Shown: one piece after another, positions 23,779-32,753 of the stretch
Position numbering within the stretch: the first letter of the stretch is position 1
Layout: the number at the start of each line of letters is the position of its first letter
Program-made: the position numbers and the translations under genes
Assembly (NCBI GenBank): GCA_913064775.1
Contig: CAJYAD010000033.1
Coordinates: forward strand, 1-41,989
DNA length: 41,989 bases
Direction of reading: 5' to 3'
Origin: an uncultured Albidovulum sp.
Lineage (GTDB): Bacteria > Pseudomonadota > Alphaproteobacteria > Rhodobacterales > Rhodobacteraceae
Notes under the pieces: generated by a model
Databases searched by the model: none
Told to the model about the DNA's origin: nothing
Seen by the model: the letters and a program-made list of their open reading frames with translations, nothing else

Positions 23779-25026
23779 TCAAACCAGAAAACCCGAAAGG
23801 GTCTCATCCGCGGTGATGTCGCGGTAGGTGAAGCCCGCAGCGTCCATCCGCGCGGTCAGGCCGGTGAAATTCTCGGCCCGGCCGGTTTCGATCCCGATCA
23901 GGACAGAGCCGAAGTTGCGGGCGGATTTCTTCAGATATTCAAACCGGGCGATGTCGTCGTCGGGGCCCAGAAGTGCCAGAAAATCGCGCAGCGCGCCGGG
24001 GCGTTGCGGCAGGCGCAGGATGAAGTATTTCTTGACGCCGGAATAGCGCTGGGCGCGTTCCTTGACCTCGGGCAGGCGCTCAAAATCGAAATTCCCGCCA
24101 GAGGTCACGCAGACCACGGTCTTGCCGGCGATCTCTGCGGCCAGATCGGGCAGCACGTCGACCGACAGCGCGCCGGCGGGTTCCAGCACGATCCCCTCGA
24201 CATTCAGCATTTCGAGGATCGTGGTACAGATCCGGTCCTCGGGGGCCAGCAGCACCTGATCCGCGCTGAAATTCTTCAGCCGGGCGAAAGGCTCGTCACC
24301 GATCCGCGCCACCGCCGCCCCGTCGACGAAGCCATCGACCCGGTCCAGCGTGACCGGCGCCCCGGCCTTCAGCGCGGCGCTCAGGCTGGCGCCGCCCAGC
24401 GGCTCGACGAAATGAAAGCGGGTCTGGGGTGCGGTTGTCGCCATGTAGCGGGTGACGCCGGCGGCCAGGCCTCCGCCGCCGACCGGCAGGATCACCGCAT
24501 CGGGCGCGCGGCCCAGCTGCGCCAGCATCTCGACGGCAACGCTGGCCTGCCCCTCGATCACGTCGGGATCGTCGAAGGGGGCCAGGAAATGCGCGCTCGA
24601 CTCGGCACAATAGGCCCGGGCCGAGGTCAGCGATTGATCGAAATAATCCCCGATCAGACGGATATCGACGTGATCGCCGCCGAAGGTGCGGGTCTTGCCG
24701 ATCTTCTGGGCGGGGGTGGTGACCGGCATGAAGATCGTGCCCTTCACGCCGAAATGTCGGCATGCCCAGGCCACGCCCTGCGCATGGTTGCCGGCGCTGG
24801 CGCAGACGAAATGGCCCTGCGCCGGATCGGCCGCCAGCACCTTGCGCATCGCGTTGAAGGCGCCGCGCAGCTTGTAGCTGCGCACCGGGCTAAGATCCTC
24901 GCGCTTCAGCCAGATGTCGGCGCCGTAGCGGGCCGACAGGTGATCGTTGCGCAGCAAGGGCGTCGGCGCCAGCACGGCGCGCAGGGCGGTCTCGGCCCGC
25001 CGGGCGTCTTCGGCAAAATCCGTCAT
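23779..25026 (-). CDS. ilvA: IlvA, threonine ammonia-lyase (biosynthetic, short form)
   Basis: 415 residues. A PLP-dependent fold II enzyme that deaminates threonine to 2-oxobutanoate, the first step to isoleucine. Lys52 in SPVRSYKLRGAFN binds PLP, SAGNHAQG (78-84) contacts the phosphate and PVGGGGLAAG is the glycine loop. The C-terminus has a single short ACT-like region (PQRPGALRDFLALLGPDDDIARFEY), as in the short IlvA type rather than the longer enteric enzyme with two ACT units. ATG 25026 is chosen by family start (MTDF); an in-frame ATG at 25056 is possible. It converges on hpt with 49 bases between. Confidence 0.93.
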   Translation of the reverse strand: MTDFAEDARRAETALRAVLAPTPLLRNDHLSARYGADIWLKREDLSPVRSYKLRGAFNAMRKVLAADPAQGHFVCASAGNHAQGVAWACRHFGVKGTIFMPVTTPAQKIGKTRTFGGDHVDIRLIGDYFDQSLTSARAYCAESSAHFLAPFDDPDVIEGQASVAVEMLAQLGRAPDAVILPVGGGGLAAGVTRYMATTAPQTRFHFVEPLGGASLSAALKAGAPVTLDRVDGFVDGAAVARIGDEPFARLKNFSADQVLLAPEDRICTTILEMLNVEGIVLEPAGALSVDVLPDLAAEIAGKTVVCVTSGGNFDFERLPEVKERAQRYSGVKKYFILRLPQRPGALRDFLALLGPDDDIARFEYLKKSARNFGSVLIGIETGRAENFTGLTARMDAAGFTYRDITADETLSGFLV

Positions 25027-25112
25027 CGCCAAGCTCTGGCCGGTTTGGCCCTGCATGGCAAGGGGGCGCCCGCCCGTCCCCGCCCCGTTTTTCGCAACCA
25101 GGAGGTGCTTTG

Positions 25113-25340
25113 ATGCAACCGATCTTTCCCCGCCCGTTTCTGATATTCGTGCTGATCGCACTGGTCTTCGCCACGTTCGGCGCCCGCGCCCAGACCGCGC
25201 CGCGCCCGCTGGCGCAGGTCCGCGCCGAGCTGGCGATCCTTGATCCCTACGCGCCTGATTTCGACCAGACGATCGAGCGCCTCATGGCCGAGGAACGTGC
25301 GGCCCTGCCGCCCGAGGCGCGCCTCGCCGGGCTGGATTGA
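25113..25340 (+). CDS. Small exported hypothetical protein
   Basis: 75 residues: an N-terminal signal peptide (FPRPFLIFVLIALVFATFGARAQ) followed by about 50 residues that look helical (LAQVRAELAILDPYAPDFDQTIERLMAEERAALPPEAR). No family recognised. The ATG at 25113 has a strong GGAGG at 25101-25105. It is divergent from ilvA (86 bases) and 93 bases upstream of argG, possibly in the same transcript. The signal peptide and ribosome site make it a real gene; a function cannot be assigned. Confidence 0.72.
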   Translation: MQPIFPRPFLIFVLIALVFATFGARAQTAPRPLAQVRAELAILDPYAPDFDQTIERLMAEERAALPPEARLAGLD

Positions 25341-25433
25341 CCCGTCCCCGCGGGGCCGCCGCTGCCGCCGCTCCTTGCCCTCCGGCGCCAAACCGGCTAA
25401 GCGCCCAGCGTTCATCCGACGCAGGAGGGTTCC

Positions 25434-26657
25434 ATGTCTGCACCGAAGAAGGTCGTGCTTGCCTATTCCGGGGGGCTCGACACCTCAATCATTCTCAAAT
25501 GGCTGCAGACCGAATACCGATGCGAGGTGGTGACCTTCACCGCCGATCTCGGCCAGGGCGAAGAGCTGGACCCGGCGCGGGAAAAGGCCGAGCTTCTGGG
25601 GATCGCTCCCTCGAACATCTATATCGAGGATGTGCGCGAGGAATTCGTGCGCGACTTCGTCTTCCCGATGTTTCGCGCCAATGCGCTGTATGAGGGCCTC
25701 TATCTGCTGGGCACGTCGATCGCCCGGCCGCTGATTTCCAAGCGTCTGGTCGAGATCGCGCATGAGACCGGCGCTGATGCGGTGGCCCATGGCGCGACAG
25801 GCAAGGGCAACGATCAGGTCCGGTTTGAGCTGTCGGCCTATGCGCTCGACCCCTCGATCAAGGTGATCGCGCCGTGGCGGGAATGGGATCTGACCAGCCG
25901 CACCAAGCTGCTGGAATTCGCCGAGGCGCACCAGATCCCGATCGCCAAGAACAAGCGCGGAGAGGCGCCGTTCTCGGTCGATGCAAACCTGCTGCATACC
26001 TCGTCCGAGGGCCGCGTGCTGGAGAACCCGGGCGATGAGGCGCCGGATTACGTCCTTCAGCGCACCACCCGTCCCGAAGAGGCGCCCGACGCCCCCGAGA
26101 TGGTGGAAATCACCTTCGAAGCGGGCGACGCGGTGGCGATCAACGGCGAGGCGATGAGCCCGGCCACGATCCTGACCCGGCTCAATGAACTGGGCGGCAA
26201 GCACGGCATCGGCATCCTCGATCTGGTCGAGAACCGCTTTGTCGGCATGAAGTCGCGCGGCGTCTACGAGACCCCTGGCGGCACCATCTTGCTGGAAGCG
26301 CACCGCGGGATCGAACAGATCACCCTCGACAGTGGCGCGGGCCATCTGAAGGATCTGATCATGCCGCGCTATGCCGAGCTGATCTACAACGGCTTCTGGT
26401 TCTCGCCCGAGCGCGAGATGCTGCAAGCCCTGATCGACAAGAGCCAGGAGCATGTGACCGGCACGGTGCGGGTGAAGCTATACAAGGGCTCGGCCCGGAC
26501 GGTCGCGCGCTGGTCGGATCATTCGCTCTATTCCGAGGCCCATGTGACCTTCGAGGATGACGCCGGCGCCTACGATCAGAAGGATGCGCAGGGCTTCATC
26601 AAGCTCAACGCGCTGCGCCTGAAGCTGCTGGCGACCCGCAACGCCAAGTTCAAATAG
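25434..26657 (+). CDS. argG: ArgG, argininosuccinate synthase
   Basis: 407 residues, normal for type I ArgG. It joins citrulline and aspartate with ATP to give argininosuccinate. The N-terminal ATP pyrophosphatase loop is [15 protein letters not shown] (residues 10-24). Further motifs are the [13 protein letters not shown] segment, [13 protein letters not shown] and, later, [23 protein letters not shown]. The start has AGGAGG six bases upstream. It ends 22 bases before a hairpin terminator. Confidence 0.97.
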   Translation: MSAPKKVVLAYSGGLDTSIILKWLQTEYRCEVVTFTADLGQGEELDPAREKAELLGIAPSNIYIEDVREEFVRDFVFPMFRANALYEGLYLLGTSIARPLISKRLVEIAHETGADAVAHGATGKGNDQVRFELSAYALDPSIKVIAPWREWDLTSRTKLLEFAEAHQIPIAKNKRGEAPFSVDANLLHTSSEGRVLENPGDEAPDYVLQRTTRPEEAPDAPEMVEITFEAGDAVAINGEAMSPATILTRLNELGGKHGIGILDLVENRFVGMKSRGVYETPGGTILLEAHRGIEQITLDSGAGHLKDLIMPRYAELIYNGFWFSPEREMLQALIDKSQEHVTGTVRVKLYKGSARTVARWSDHSLYSEAHVTFEDDAGAYDQKDAQGFIKLNALRLKLLATRNAKFK

Positions 26658-26678
26658 GCTCTGACACAGCCGAAAACA

Positions 26679-26720
26679 CGCCAGGGGCCGGCAAGACCCC
26701 CCGCCCTTGGCGTTTCGTTG
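26679..26720 (+). terminator. argG terminator hairpin
   Basis: CGCCAGGGGC (26679-26688) pairs with GCCCTTGGCG (26703-26712) with one G-T wobble, a 14-base loop, and TTTCGTT after. It is a good candidate factor-independent terminator after argG. Confidence 0.65.
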
Positions 26721-26759
26721 CGGTCAGATGCTTCTGGCAGCGCGACGGACCAACCGTCG

Positions 26760-27110
26760 CTAACCTTCAGAAGATCGATGACAAGCCGCTGCTTGGAACA
26801 CCAGACCCGCGTCGTCGAAATACAGCGTCTCGGCGGCAAGAATCCCGCGATGGTTCCAATACGAGATGACGAGCATCCTGTAGCCCTCGAACACATCCTG
26901 AACCCGGAAATGAAGGTCCGGCTGCTGATCCAACGCGGCGGACCAGTATTTTCCAAGCGCTTCTTTCCCAACGATCTCACCGCTTCCCAAGAGCGGTATC
27001 GCTTTCTTTGAGTGAAACACGATGTCGTCGCGATAGTGGCCCAGGATCAGGCCCAGGTTGTGGCTATTCCACCCCTGTTCCCATTCTTCCGAGAACGCGC
27101 CTGCATCCAT
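26760..27110 (-). CDS. NTF2/SnoaL-like small protein
   Basis: 116 residues from ATG 27110: MDAGAFSEEWEQGWNSHNLG..ILGHYRDDIVFHSKKA, the typical N-terminus of SnoaL/NTF2-like proteins (W-x-N-H-ILxHYxDDIVFxS), followed by GKEALGKYWSAALDQQPDLHFRVQDVFEG and C-terminal GILAAETLYFDDAG. These are alpha+beta cone folds with varied ligands; no catalytic residue is obvious. The frame runs further upstream, but the domain starts here. Base composition is visibly less G+C-rich than the neighbours, which may mean recent acquisition. It is isolated: no clear operon partners. Confidence 0.75.
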   Translation of the reverse strand: MDAGAFSEEWEQGWNSHNLGLILGHYRDDIVFHSKKAIPLLGSGEIVGKEALGKYWSAALDQQPDLHFRVQDVFEGYRMLVISYWNHRGILAAETLYFDDAGLVFQAAACHRSSEG

Positions 27111-27251
27111 TGCATTGCCCCCACAAAGGTCCACCTGGCTGACATTATATTCAGCAGCGAGTTTCTCAAGCTCAGCAGGTTCGGCCGCCCCGCGCTTTGC
27201 GATCGCCATGCTGCACCACGACCTGCAAAGGGTCGGCCAGAAACCGGCCCC

Positions 27252-27284
27252 TTCATCTTGGCCGAAATACTCCCGCCGGAGGCG
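27252..27284 (-). terminator. Dispersed-repeat terminator after the sulfotransferase-like gene
   Basis: On the minus strand: a short CGCC-rich hairpin followed by GCGGGAGTATTTCGGCCAAG and ATGAA. The GAGTATTT and GGCCAAG words match the elements at 21772-21820 and 32703-32753. It lies directly after the gene stop. Confidence 0.55.
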
Positions 27285-27998
27285 TCACCGCATCCGCAAG
27301 TCGGCCATCCGCGCGTAATGGGGCATCGCCTCCTCGACCAGCCCCCGATAGGCGCCGCTCAGATCTGCCAGCGGCCCTTCCTCGCCCGCGAAGCCGGTCG
27401 AGGCATGGATCGCCCCATACCAATGCGGCGCCCAGATCCCGTCGGCCGGATTGCCGCCCGCCGGCCAGCGCGTCATCGCCGGATCAAAGCCGATCCCCAG
27501 CCGCGTACACAGCTTCTCCAGCATCCCGGCTGGATCGCGGCGGATGTCGGCGCTGTCGATCACGATCGGATCCGCCCCGCCCAAGCGGTCGCATAGCTCT
27601 GCCAGCCGGCAAAAGCCCAGATCGGCCTCAACCGGGGCCTGACGCTTCTGCGCGTAACTGGCAATGACGCGCGCCGGGTGGCGGATCAGGAAGACATTGG
27701 TCACCCGATGGGCCCAGTCCAGCGGCATGTCGGGGACCATGTGCTGGGCCATGTGCTTTTGGTAAAACAGGCTCTGTCCTTGCGGAATTGCGCCCGCACA
27801 GGCGGCGGCCACCTTGGCCGGATCGGTCTTGCCGGCGGCAAGGATCGCGTCGCGCATCGGGTGGTCGAGGCCGGTCATCTTCAGATAGGCGGCATAGAAG
27901 GGTTCGTCCCAGACCGCACAATCGGGGCGCTGGGCGAAGGCATACATCATAGCGGTCGACAGGTTGCGCGGGCCGGACCACATGGCGATGCGCATCAT
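27285..27998 (-). CDS. Sulfotransferase-like P-loop protein
   Basis: 237 residues. The N-terminus RIAMWSGPRNLSTAMMYAF (residues 3-21) is a sulfotransferase-type 5'-phosphosulfate-binding loop variant, followed by WDEPFY. VFLIRHPARVIASYAQKR (about 102-119) matches the 3'-phosphate-binding motif (Arg...Ser), so PAPS-type binding is plausible. It is stop-start coupled to the class IV aminotransferase (four-base ATGA overlap). From memory, Arabidopsis branched-chain-aminotransferase-like proteins are much longer than the aminotransferase fold and may fuse a domain of this kind, which would hint at joint function. The true donor and acceptor are unknown; it could also be a kinase-like P-loop protein. 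Confidence 0.72.
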   Translation of the reverse strand: MMRIAMWSGPRNLSTAMMYAFAQRPDCAVWDEPFYAAYLKMTGLDHPMRDAILAAGKTDPAKVAAACAGAIPQGQSLFYQKHMAQHMVPDMPLDWAHRVTNVFLIRHPARVIASYAQKRQAPVEADLGFCRLAELCDRLGGADPIVIDSADIRRDPAGMLEKLCTRLGIGFDPAMTRWPAGGNPADGIWAPHWYGAIHASTGFAGEEGPLADLSGAYRGLVEEAMPHYARMADLRMR

Positions 27999-28903
27999 GC
28001 GTCCTCGGCGATCAGCGCCCTGTAAAGCGCGCGGATGCGTTCGGTCACGGGGCCCATCTGGCCGCTGCCGATCTGGCGGCCGTCGATCTCGGACACCGGG
28101 GTCTGGGCGCCGAAGGTGCCGGTGAGGAAGGCCTCGTCGGCGCCATACGTGTCGACCAGGCTGAAATTGCGCTCATGCACCGGGATGTCGTTGGCGCGGC
28201 ACAGGTCGATCACCTTCTGGCGGGTGATCCCGTTCATGCAATAATCGCCGGTCGAGGTCCAAACCTGACCCTTGCGGACGATGAAGAAATTGCACGCGTT
28301 GGTGGTGTTGACGAAACCGTGGACATCCAGCATCAGCGCCTCGTCCGCGCCGGCCTTCTCGGCGGCGATGCAGGCGAGGATGCAATTCAGCTTGGAATGC
28401 GAATTCAGCTTGGGGTCCTGCGTCATCGGCAGGCCGCGGATATGGGGGACGGTGGCCAGGCGAATGGGCCTTGGCAGGGACGGTTTCGAGTGCTCCAGGA
28501 TGATCACCACCGTCGGCCCCGACCGCGACAGCGACGGATGCTGAAACGGCCGCGCCTTCACCCCGCGCGTCACCATCAGCCGGGCGTGGGCGTCGGTCTC
28601 CATGCCGTTGGCGCGGCGCAGATCCTCCAGCGCGGCGATCACGCCGGCGCGGTCCATCCCGATATCGAGGTCGATCGCCTTCGCCGCCTCGAACAGCCGA
28701 TCGAGATGGTCGTCAAGAAAGGCCCAGCGGCCGTTGTAAAGCCGCAGCCCCTCCCACACGCCGTCGCCCAGCATGAAGCCGCTGTCATAGACACTGACGG
28801 TGGCCTCGGCCTTGGGCAGGATGCGGCCGTTCACATGGATCAGGAGGCGCTCATTTCGGGCGTCTTCCTCGGCCTGATGGGTGGTGACGTGCTCTTGGGT
28901 CAT
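27995..28903 (-). CDS. Class IV PLP-dependent aminotransferase (BCAT/DAAT type) with altered PLP pocket
   Basis: 302 residues. Fold IV markers: N-terminal SVYDSGFMLGDGVWEGLRLYNGR, the catalytic Lys171 in HSKLNCILA and the glycine-Val-x loop GFVNTTNACNFFIV (196-209). In branched-chain and D-amino-acid aminotransferases that loop is G-x-[IV]-x-E, whose Glu binds the PLP ring nitrogen. Here the aligned residue is Thr200, not Glu. It overlaps the ribokinase gene upstream and the sulfotransferase-like gene downstream by four bases each. Generic annotation would be ilvE or D-alanine aminotransferase; the loop and context argue against a housekeeping BCAT. Substrate unknown. Confidence 0.82.
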   Translation of the reverse strand: MTQEHVTTHQAEEDARNERLLIHVNGRILPKAEATVSVYDSGFMLGDGVWEGLRLYNGRWAFLDDHLDRLFEAAKAIDLDIGMDRAGVIAALEDLRRANGMETDAHARLMVTRGVKARPFQHPSLSRSGPTVVIILEHSKPSLPRPIRLATVPHIRGLPMTQDPKLNSHSKLNCILACIAAEKAGADEALMLDVHGFVNTTNACNFFIVRKGQVWTSTGDYCMNGITRQKVIDLCRANDIPVHERNFSLVDTYGADEAFLTGTFGAQTPVSEIDGRQIGSGQMGPVTERIRALYRALIAEDA

Positions 28904-29778
28904 GCGTGCTGCTCCAGGAAGCTTCCAACCTCGGCTCGGGTGGGCATGGCGTCAGCGGTGCCGGGGCGGGTGACTTGCAGCGCGGCGGCGGCGGCGGCGA
29001 AACGCATCGCTTCTTGCGGCGGGCGTCCGGCATCCAGCGCGGCGGCGAGCGAGCCGGTGAAGCAATCGCCCGCGCCGGTGGTGTCGACCGGCGTGACCGG
29101 GAAGGCGGGGGCGAAAACAGGCTCTGATCCCGCCGAAATCCATTCCGCGCCCTGGCCGCCGCGGGTCACGACGATACCCCCGACCGGCAGCGCGGCCAGA
29201 TCCTGGCCCAGAGCCTCGCGCAATTGCCCGGCCTCGACGGCGTTCATCACCAGAAGGCTGGCATAGGGCAGCACCGCGCGCACCGCGTCGATGTCGAAGG
29301 GCGCGGCGGAATAGATCACCCGCATGCCCGCATCGCGGGCCAGGCGCGCGGCCTCGACCTGATGCGAGGTCTCGTTTTGCAGCAGCAGCGTGTCGCGCGG
29401 GCTGGCGGCCTCCAGCGCGCGGGCGATGGCCTCGGCCGATTGCGCACGGTTGGCGCCGGGGAAGATGACGATGGTGTTTTCGCCCTTCGCGTCGACATTG
29501 ATGATCGCATGGCCGGTCGGTGTGCCGACGCAGGCGATCTGGGTGGCATCCACCCCATAGGATTCAAGTCGCTGCAGGGCCCAGTCGCCATCTTCGCCGA
29601 TCGCGCCGACATGCAGCACGCGCGCCCCGGCCCGGGCCGCCGCGACGGATTGGTTGGCGCCCTTGCCGCCCAGCCCGGTGTTATAGCCGCCGGTTGCCAC
29701 AGTTTCGCCCGGGGTGGGCAAGCGCGGCAGTTGATAGAAATGATCGAGGTTGATCGAGCCCAGGTTGTAGATCGTCAT
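28900..29778 (-). CDS. rbsK: Ribokinase-family (PfkB) sugar kinase
   Basis: 292 residues. PfkB motif 1 is [23 protein letters not shown] (about 30-52) and motif 2 is [17 protein letters not shown] (232-248) with catalytic Asp238. GEDGDW and [24 protein letters not shown] match ribokinase rather than fructokinase. The family phosphorylates sugars or nucleosides at a hydroxymethyl group. First gene of a three-gene overlapping set with the aminotransferase and sulfotransferase-like genes; no ribose transporter is near, so the substrate may not be ribose. ATG 29778 follows a G-run ribosome site. A 1239-codon frame continues upstream antisense to mutS but is not coding. Confidence 0.82.
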   Translation of the reverse strand: MTIYNLGSINLDHFYQLPRLPTPGETVATGGYNTGLGGKGANQSVAAARAGARVLHVGAIGEDGDWALQRLESYGVDATQIACVGTPTGHAIINVDAKGENTIVIFPGANRAQSAEAIARALEAASPRDTLLLQNETSHQVEAARLARDAGMRVIYSAAPFDIDAVRAVLPYASLLVMNAVEAGQLREALGQDLAALPVGGIVVTRGGQGAEWISAGSEPVFAPAFPVTPVDTTGAGDCFTGSLAAALDAGRPPQEAMRFAAAAAALQVTRPGTADAMPTRAEVGSFLEQHA

Positions 29779-30033
29779 TTGCCCCCCGTTTCGTCCCTGT
29801 TCCTGCGGAAAACGACCCTGAATCACATTACGGGCAGCCTGTACCGCCATGCTGAGAATATAGATCTTCGGCACCCCGCCGAATGCCCGCGCCTGACACG
29901 TTTTCGGCGCCAGTTCCTTCCTGCGGCCTCCCGCTTCTACCGCCGCCCGCGGACGGTGCCAACCGCGCTGATTTCGCGCTTTCCGCGGGGGGGCGGCTTT
30001 TGTAGGGTCGGCCCGGATCAAAGGGAGATTTCC

Positions 30034-32691
30034 GTGACGACCGAGGCGACTGTCACGCCGATGATGGCGCAATATCTGGAGATCAAGGCGCAGTACAAGG
30101 ACGCGCTGTTGTTCTATCGGATGGGCGATTTCTACGAGATGTTCTTCGACGACGCCGCGGCGGCGGCCGCGGCGCTGGACATCGCCCTGACCAAGCGCGG
30201 CAAGCATCTGGGCGAGGATATCGCGATGTGCGGCGTCCCCGTACATGCCGCCGAGGGCTATCTGCTGACGCTGATCCGCAAAGGCTTTCGCGTCGCCATC
30301 GCCGAGCAGATGGAAGACCCGGCCGAGGCCAAGAAGCGCGGCTCCAAATCCGTGGTGAAGCGCGACGTGGTGCGGCTGGTCACGCCCGGCACCCTGACCG
30401 AGGAAAGCCTGCTTGAGGCGCGGCGCCACAACTTCCTGGCGGCCTTCGCCGAGGTGCGCGATCAGGCCGCGCTGGCCTGGGTCGATATCTCGACGGGCGA
30501 GTTTCGGGTGATGGATTGCCCGCCCCACCGTCTGGGCCCGGAACTGGCCCGCCTGTCGCCGCGCGAGGTGGTGCTGAGTGAGGCGCGAGAGGCCGATCTG
30601 GCCGTAATAGTGACGGATTCTGGCGCGGCTGCCACCCCGTTGGCGCGCGCCAGTTTCGATTCCGCTTCGGCCAAAAAGCGGCTTTGCGATCTTTATGCCG
30701 TGGGCTCGCTGGAAGGCTTTGGCAATTTCACCCGGGCCGAAGTCTCGGCGATGGGGGCGATCGTCGATTATCTGGAACTCACCCAGCGCGGCAAGCTGCC
30801 GCTTCTGCGCGTGCCGGTGAAGGAAAGCGCAGCCCGCGCGATGCAGATCGACGCCGCGACGCGGCGCAGTCTGGAAATCACCTCGGGCACGGCGGGGGGG
30901 CGCGAGGGCTCGCTTCTGGCGGCGGTAGATCGCAGCGTGACGGCGGCGGGCGGGCGGCTGCTGGAGCGGCGGCTTTCCAGCCCCTCGCGCGATCTGCCGG
31001 AGATCCACGCGCGCCATCTGGCGGTGCGTTTTCTGCTGGAACAGAGCCGTTTTCGGGACGATCTGCGCACCGCCCTGCGCAAGGTGCCGGACATCGACCG
31101 CGCGCTGTCGCGTCTGGCGCTGGACCGTGGCGGGCCGCGCGATCTGGCGGCGATCCGCGGCGGGCTGACCCAGGCGGGCGAGATCGCCGAAAGTATCGCC
31201 GCGGCCGAGGCGCCGCCGCTTTTGAACGCCGCCGCCCGGGCGCTGGTGGATCATGAGGAACTGGTCGATTTGCTGGATGCGGCACTGGTGGCCGAGCCGC
31301 CGCTGCTGGCGCGCGACGGCGGCTTCATTGCCCCCGGACAAGACGCCGATCTGGACGAGGCGCGCGAATTGCGTGACGAGGGGCGCGGCGTGATCGCCCG
31401 GATGCAGGCCGACTATGCCACGCAGACCGGTATCGGCGCGCTGAAGATCAAGCACAACAACGTGCTGGGCTATTTCATCGAAACGACGGCGACCCATGCC
31501 GAGAAGATGCTCTCCGCGCCCCTGAACGAGACCTTCATCCACCGCCAGACCACGGCCAATCAGGTCCGCTTCACCACCGTCCCGCTCAGCGAGATGGAAA
31601 CCCGGATCCTGAACGCGGGCAACCGTGCGCTCGAGATCGAAAAACGTCTCTATGACAGCCTGAAACAGGCAATTCTGGCCCGCGCCCCGCAGATCGGAGA
31701 GGCCGCCCGCGCCCTGGCCGAGATCGACCTTGCGGCCGGTTTCGCCGATCTCGCCGCGCAGGAGAATTGGGTCGAGCCGAAGATCGATGACAGCCGCGCC
31801 TTCGCGGTGACGGGCGGGCGCCATCCGGTGGTGGAACGCGCGCTGCGCCGGCAGGGCGCGGGGCCGTTCGTGGCCAACGATTGCGATCTGACCGAGGGCG
31901 ACACCCCCGCGATCTGGTTGCTGACCGGGCCGAACATGGCCGGTAAATCGACCTTCTTGCGGCAGAATGCGCTGATCGCGCTGCTGGCCCAGACCGGCAG
32001 CTTCGTGCCGGCCACCAGCGCCCATCTGGGCCTTGTCAGTCAATTGTTCAGCCGGGTCGGGGCGTCCGACGATCTGGCGCGCGGCCGCTCGACCTTCATG
32101 GTCGAGATGGTCGAAACCGCGGCGATCCTCAATCAGGCCGACGACCGGGCGCTGGTGATCCTCGATGAGATCGGGCGGGGGACGGCCACCTATGACGGCC
32201 TCTCGATCGCCTGGGCGGTGCTGGAGCATCTGCACGACGTCAATTGCTGCCGCGCGCTTTTCGCCACCCATTACCATGAGATGACGGCGCTTGCGGCCCA
32301 ACTGGCGGGGGTTGAGAACGCCACCGTCGCGGTGCGCGAATGGGAGGGTGAGGTGATCTTCCTGCACGAGGTTCTGAAGGGCGCGGCCGACAGATCCTAC
32401 GGGGTGCAGGTGGCGCGGCTTGCCGGCCTGCCCGATGCGGTGGTGGCGCGCGCGCGCACCGTGCTTGAGGCGTTGGAAAAGGGCGAACGCGAGGGCGGGG
32501 CCGCAAAACGCGCGTTGATCGACGATCTGCCGCTTTTCGCCGCCACCCCCGCGGCGCCTGCCGCGCCGGCCACGCCAGCCCGGGCCTCGGCGGTGGAGGC
32601 GGCGCTGCGAGACGTGCATCCAGATGAGCTGACGCCTCTGGACGCACTGCGGTTGGTCTATGAGCTGCGCGGGAAGCTGGAGCCGGGCTGA
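30034..32691 (+). CDS. mutS: MutS, DNA mismatch recognition ATPase
   Basis: 885 residues. The N-terminal mismatch-reading motif FYE is at 33-35 ([12 protein letters not shown]), which fits MutS I. Clamp and lever domains follow, then the ATPase domain with Walker [10 protein letters not shown] (about 631-639), Walker [16 protein letters not shown] and ATHYHEM. The C-terminal tail with [20 protein letters not shown] is the dimer/tetramer motif. A GTG at 30034 with AAGGGAG eight bases upstream is the best start; the first ATG is 9 codons in. The frame is open well upstream, in the rbsK antisense region, but that part is not MutS. Confidence 0.97.
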   Translation: MTTEATVTPMMAQYLEIKAQYKDALLFYRMGDFYEMFFDDAAAAAAALDIALTKRGKHLGEDIAMCGVPVHAAEGYLLTLIRKGFRVAIAEQMEDPAEAKKRGSKSVVKRDVVRLVTPGTLTEESLLEARRHNFLAAFAEVRDQAALAWVDISTGEFRVMDCPPHRLGPELARLSPREVVLSEAREADLAVIVTDSGAAATPLARASFDSASAKKRLCDLYAVGSLEGFGNFTRAEVSAMGAIVDYLELTQRGKLPLLRVPVKESAARAMQIDAATRRSLEITSGTAGGREGSLLAAVDRSVTAAGGRLLERRLSSPSRDLPEIHARHLAVRFLLEQSRFRDDLRTALRKVPDIDRALSRLALDRGGPRDLAAIRGGLTQAGEIAESIAAAEAPPLLNAAARALVDHEELVDLLDAALVAEPPLLARDGGFIAPGQDADLDEARELRDEGRGVIARMQADYATQTGIGALKIKHNNVLGYFIETTATHAEKMLSAPLNETFIHRQTTANQVRFTTVPLSEMETRILNAGNRALEIEKRLYDSLKQAILARAPQIGEAARALAEIDLAAGFADLAAQENWVEPKIDDSRAFAVTGGRHPVVERALRRQGAGPFVANDCDLTEGDTPAIWLLTGPNMAGKSTFLRQNALIALLAQTGSFVPATSAHLGLVSQLFSRVGASDDLARGRSTFMVEMVETAAILNQADDRALVILDEIGRGTATYDGLSIAWAVLEHLHDVNCCRALFATHYHEMTALAAQLAGVENATVAVREWEGEVIFLHEVLKGAADRSYGVQVARLAGLPDAVVARARTVLEALEKGEREGGAAKRALIDDLPLFAATPAAPAAPATPARASAVEAALRDVHPDELTPLDALRLVYELRGKLEPG

Positions 32692-32702
32692 CTGCCCCGC
32701 TC

Positions 32703-32753
32703 ACCTTGGCGAAAATACTCATCGGAGGTCCGGGGTGTGCCCCCCCCCGGCGC
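32703..32753. terminator. Dispersed-repeat terminator between mutS and ubiB
   Basis: Lies between the ends of two convergent genes. On the minus strand a G/C-run hairpin is followed by GATGAGTATTTTCGCCAAGG, the most complete copy of the window's three-member repeat. It probably terminates ubiB, and possibly mutS in the other direction. Confidence 0.6.

Noticed and set aside
28900-32619. 1239-codon open frame on the minus strand continuing from the ribokinase gene
   Set aside because: Only the last 292 codons match a kinase. The rest is antisense to mutS, a typical high-G+C shadow frame rich in Arg, Gln and His.
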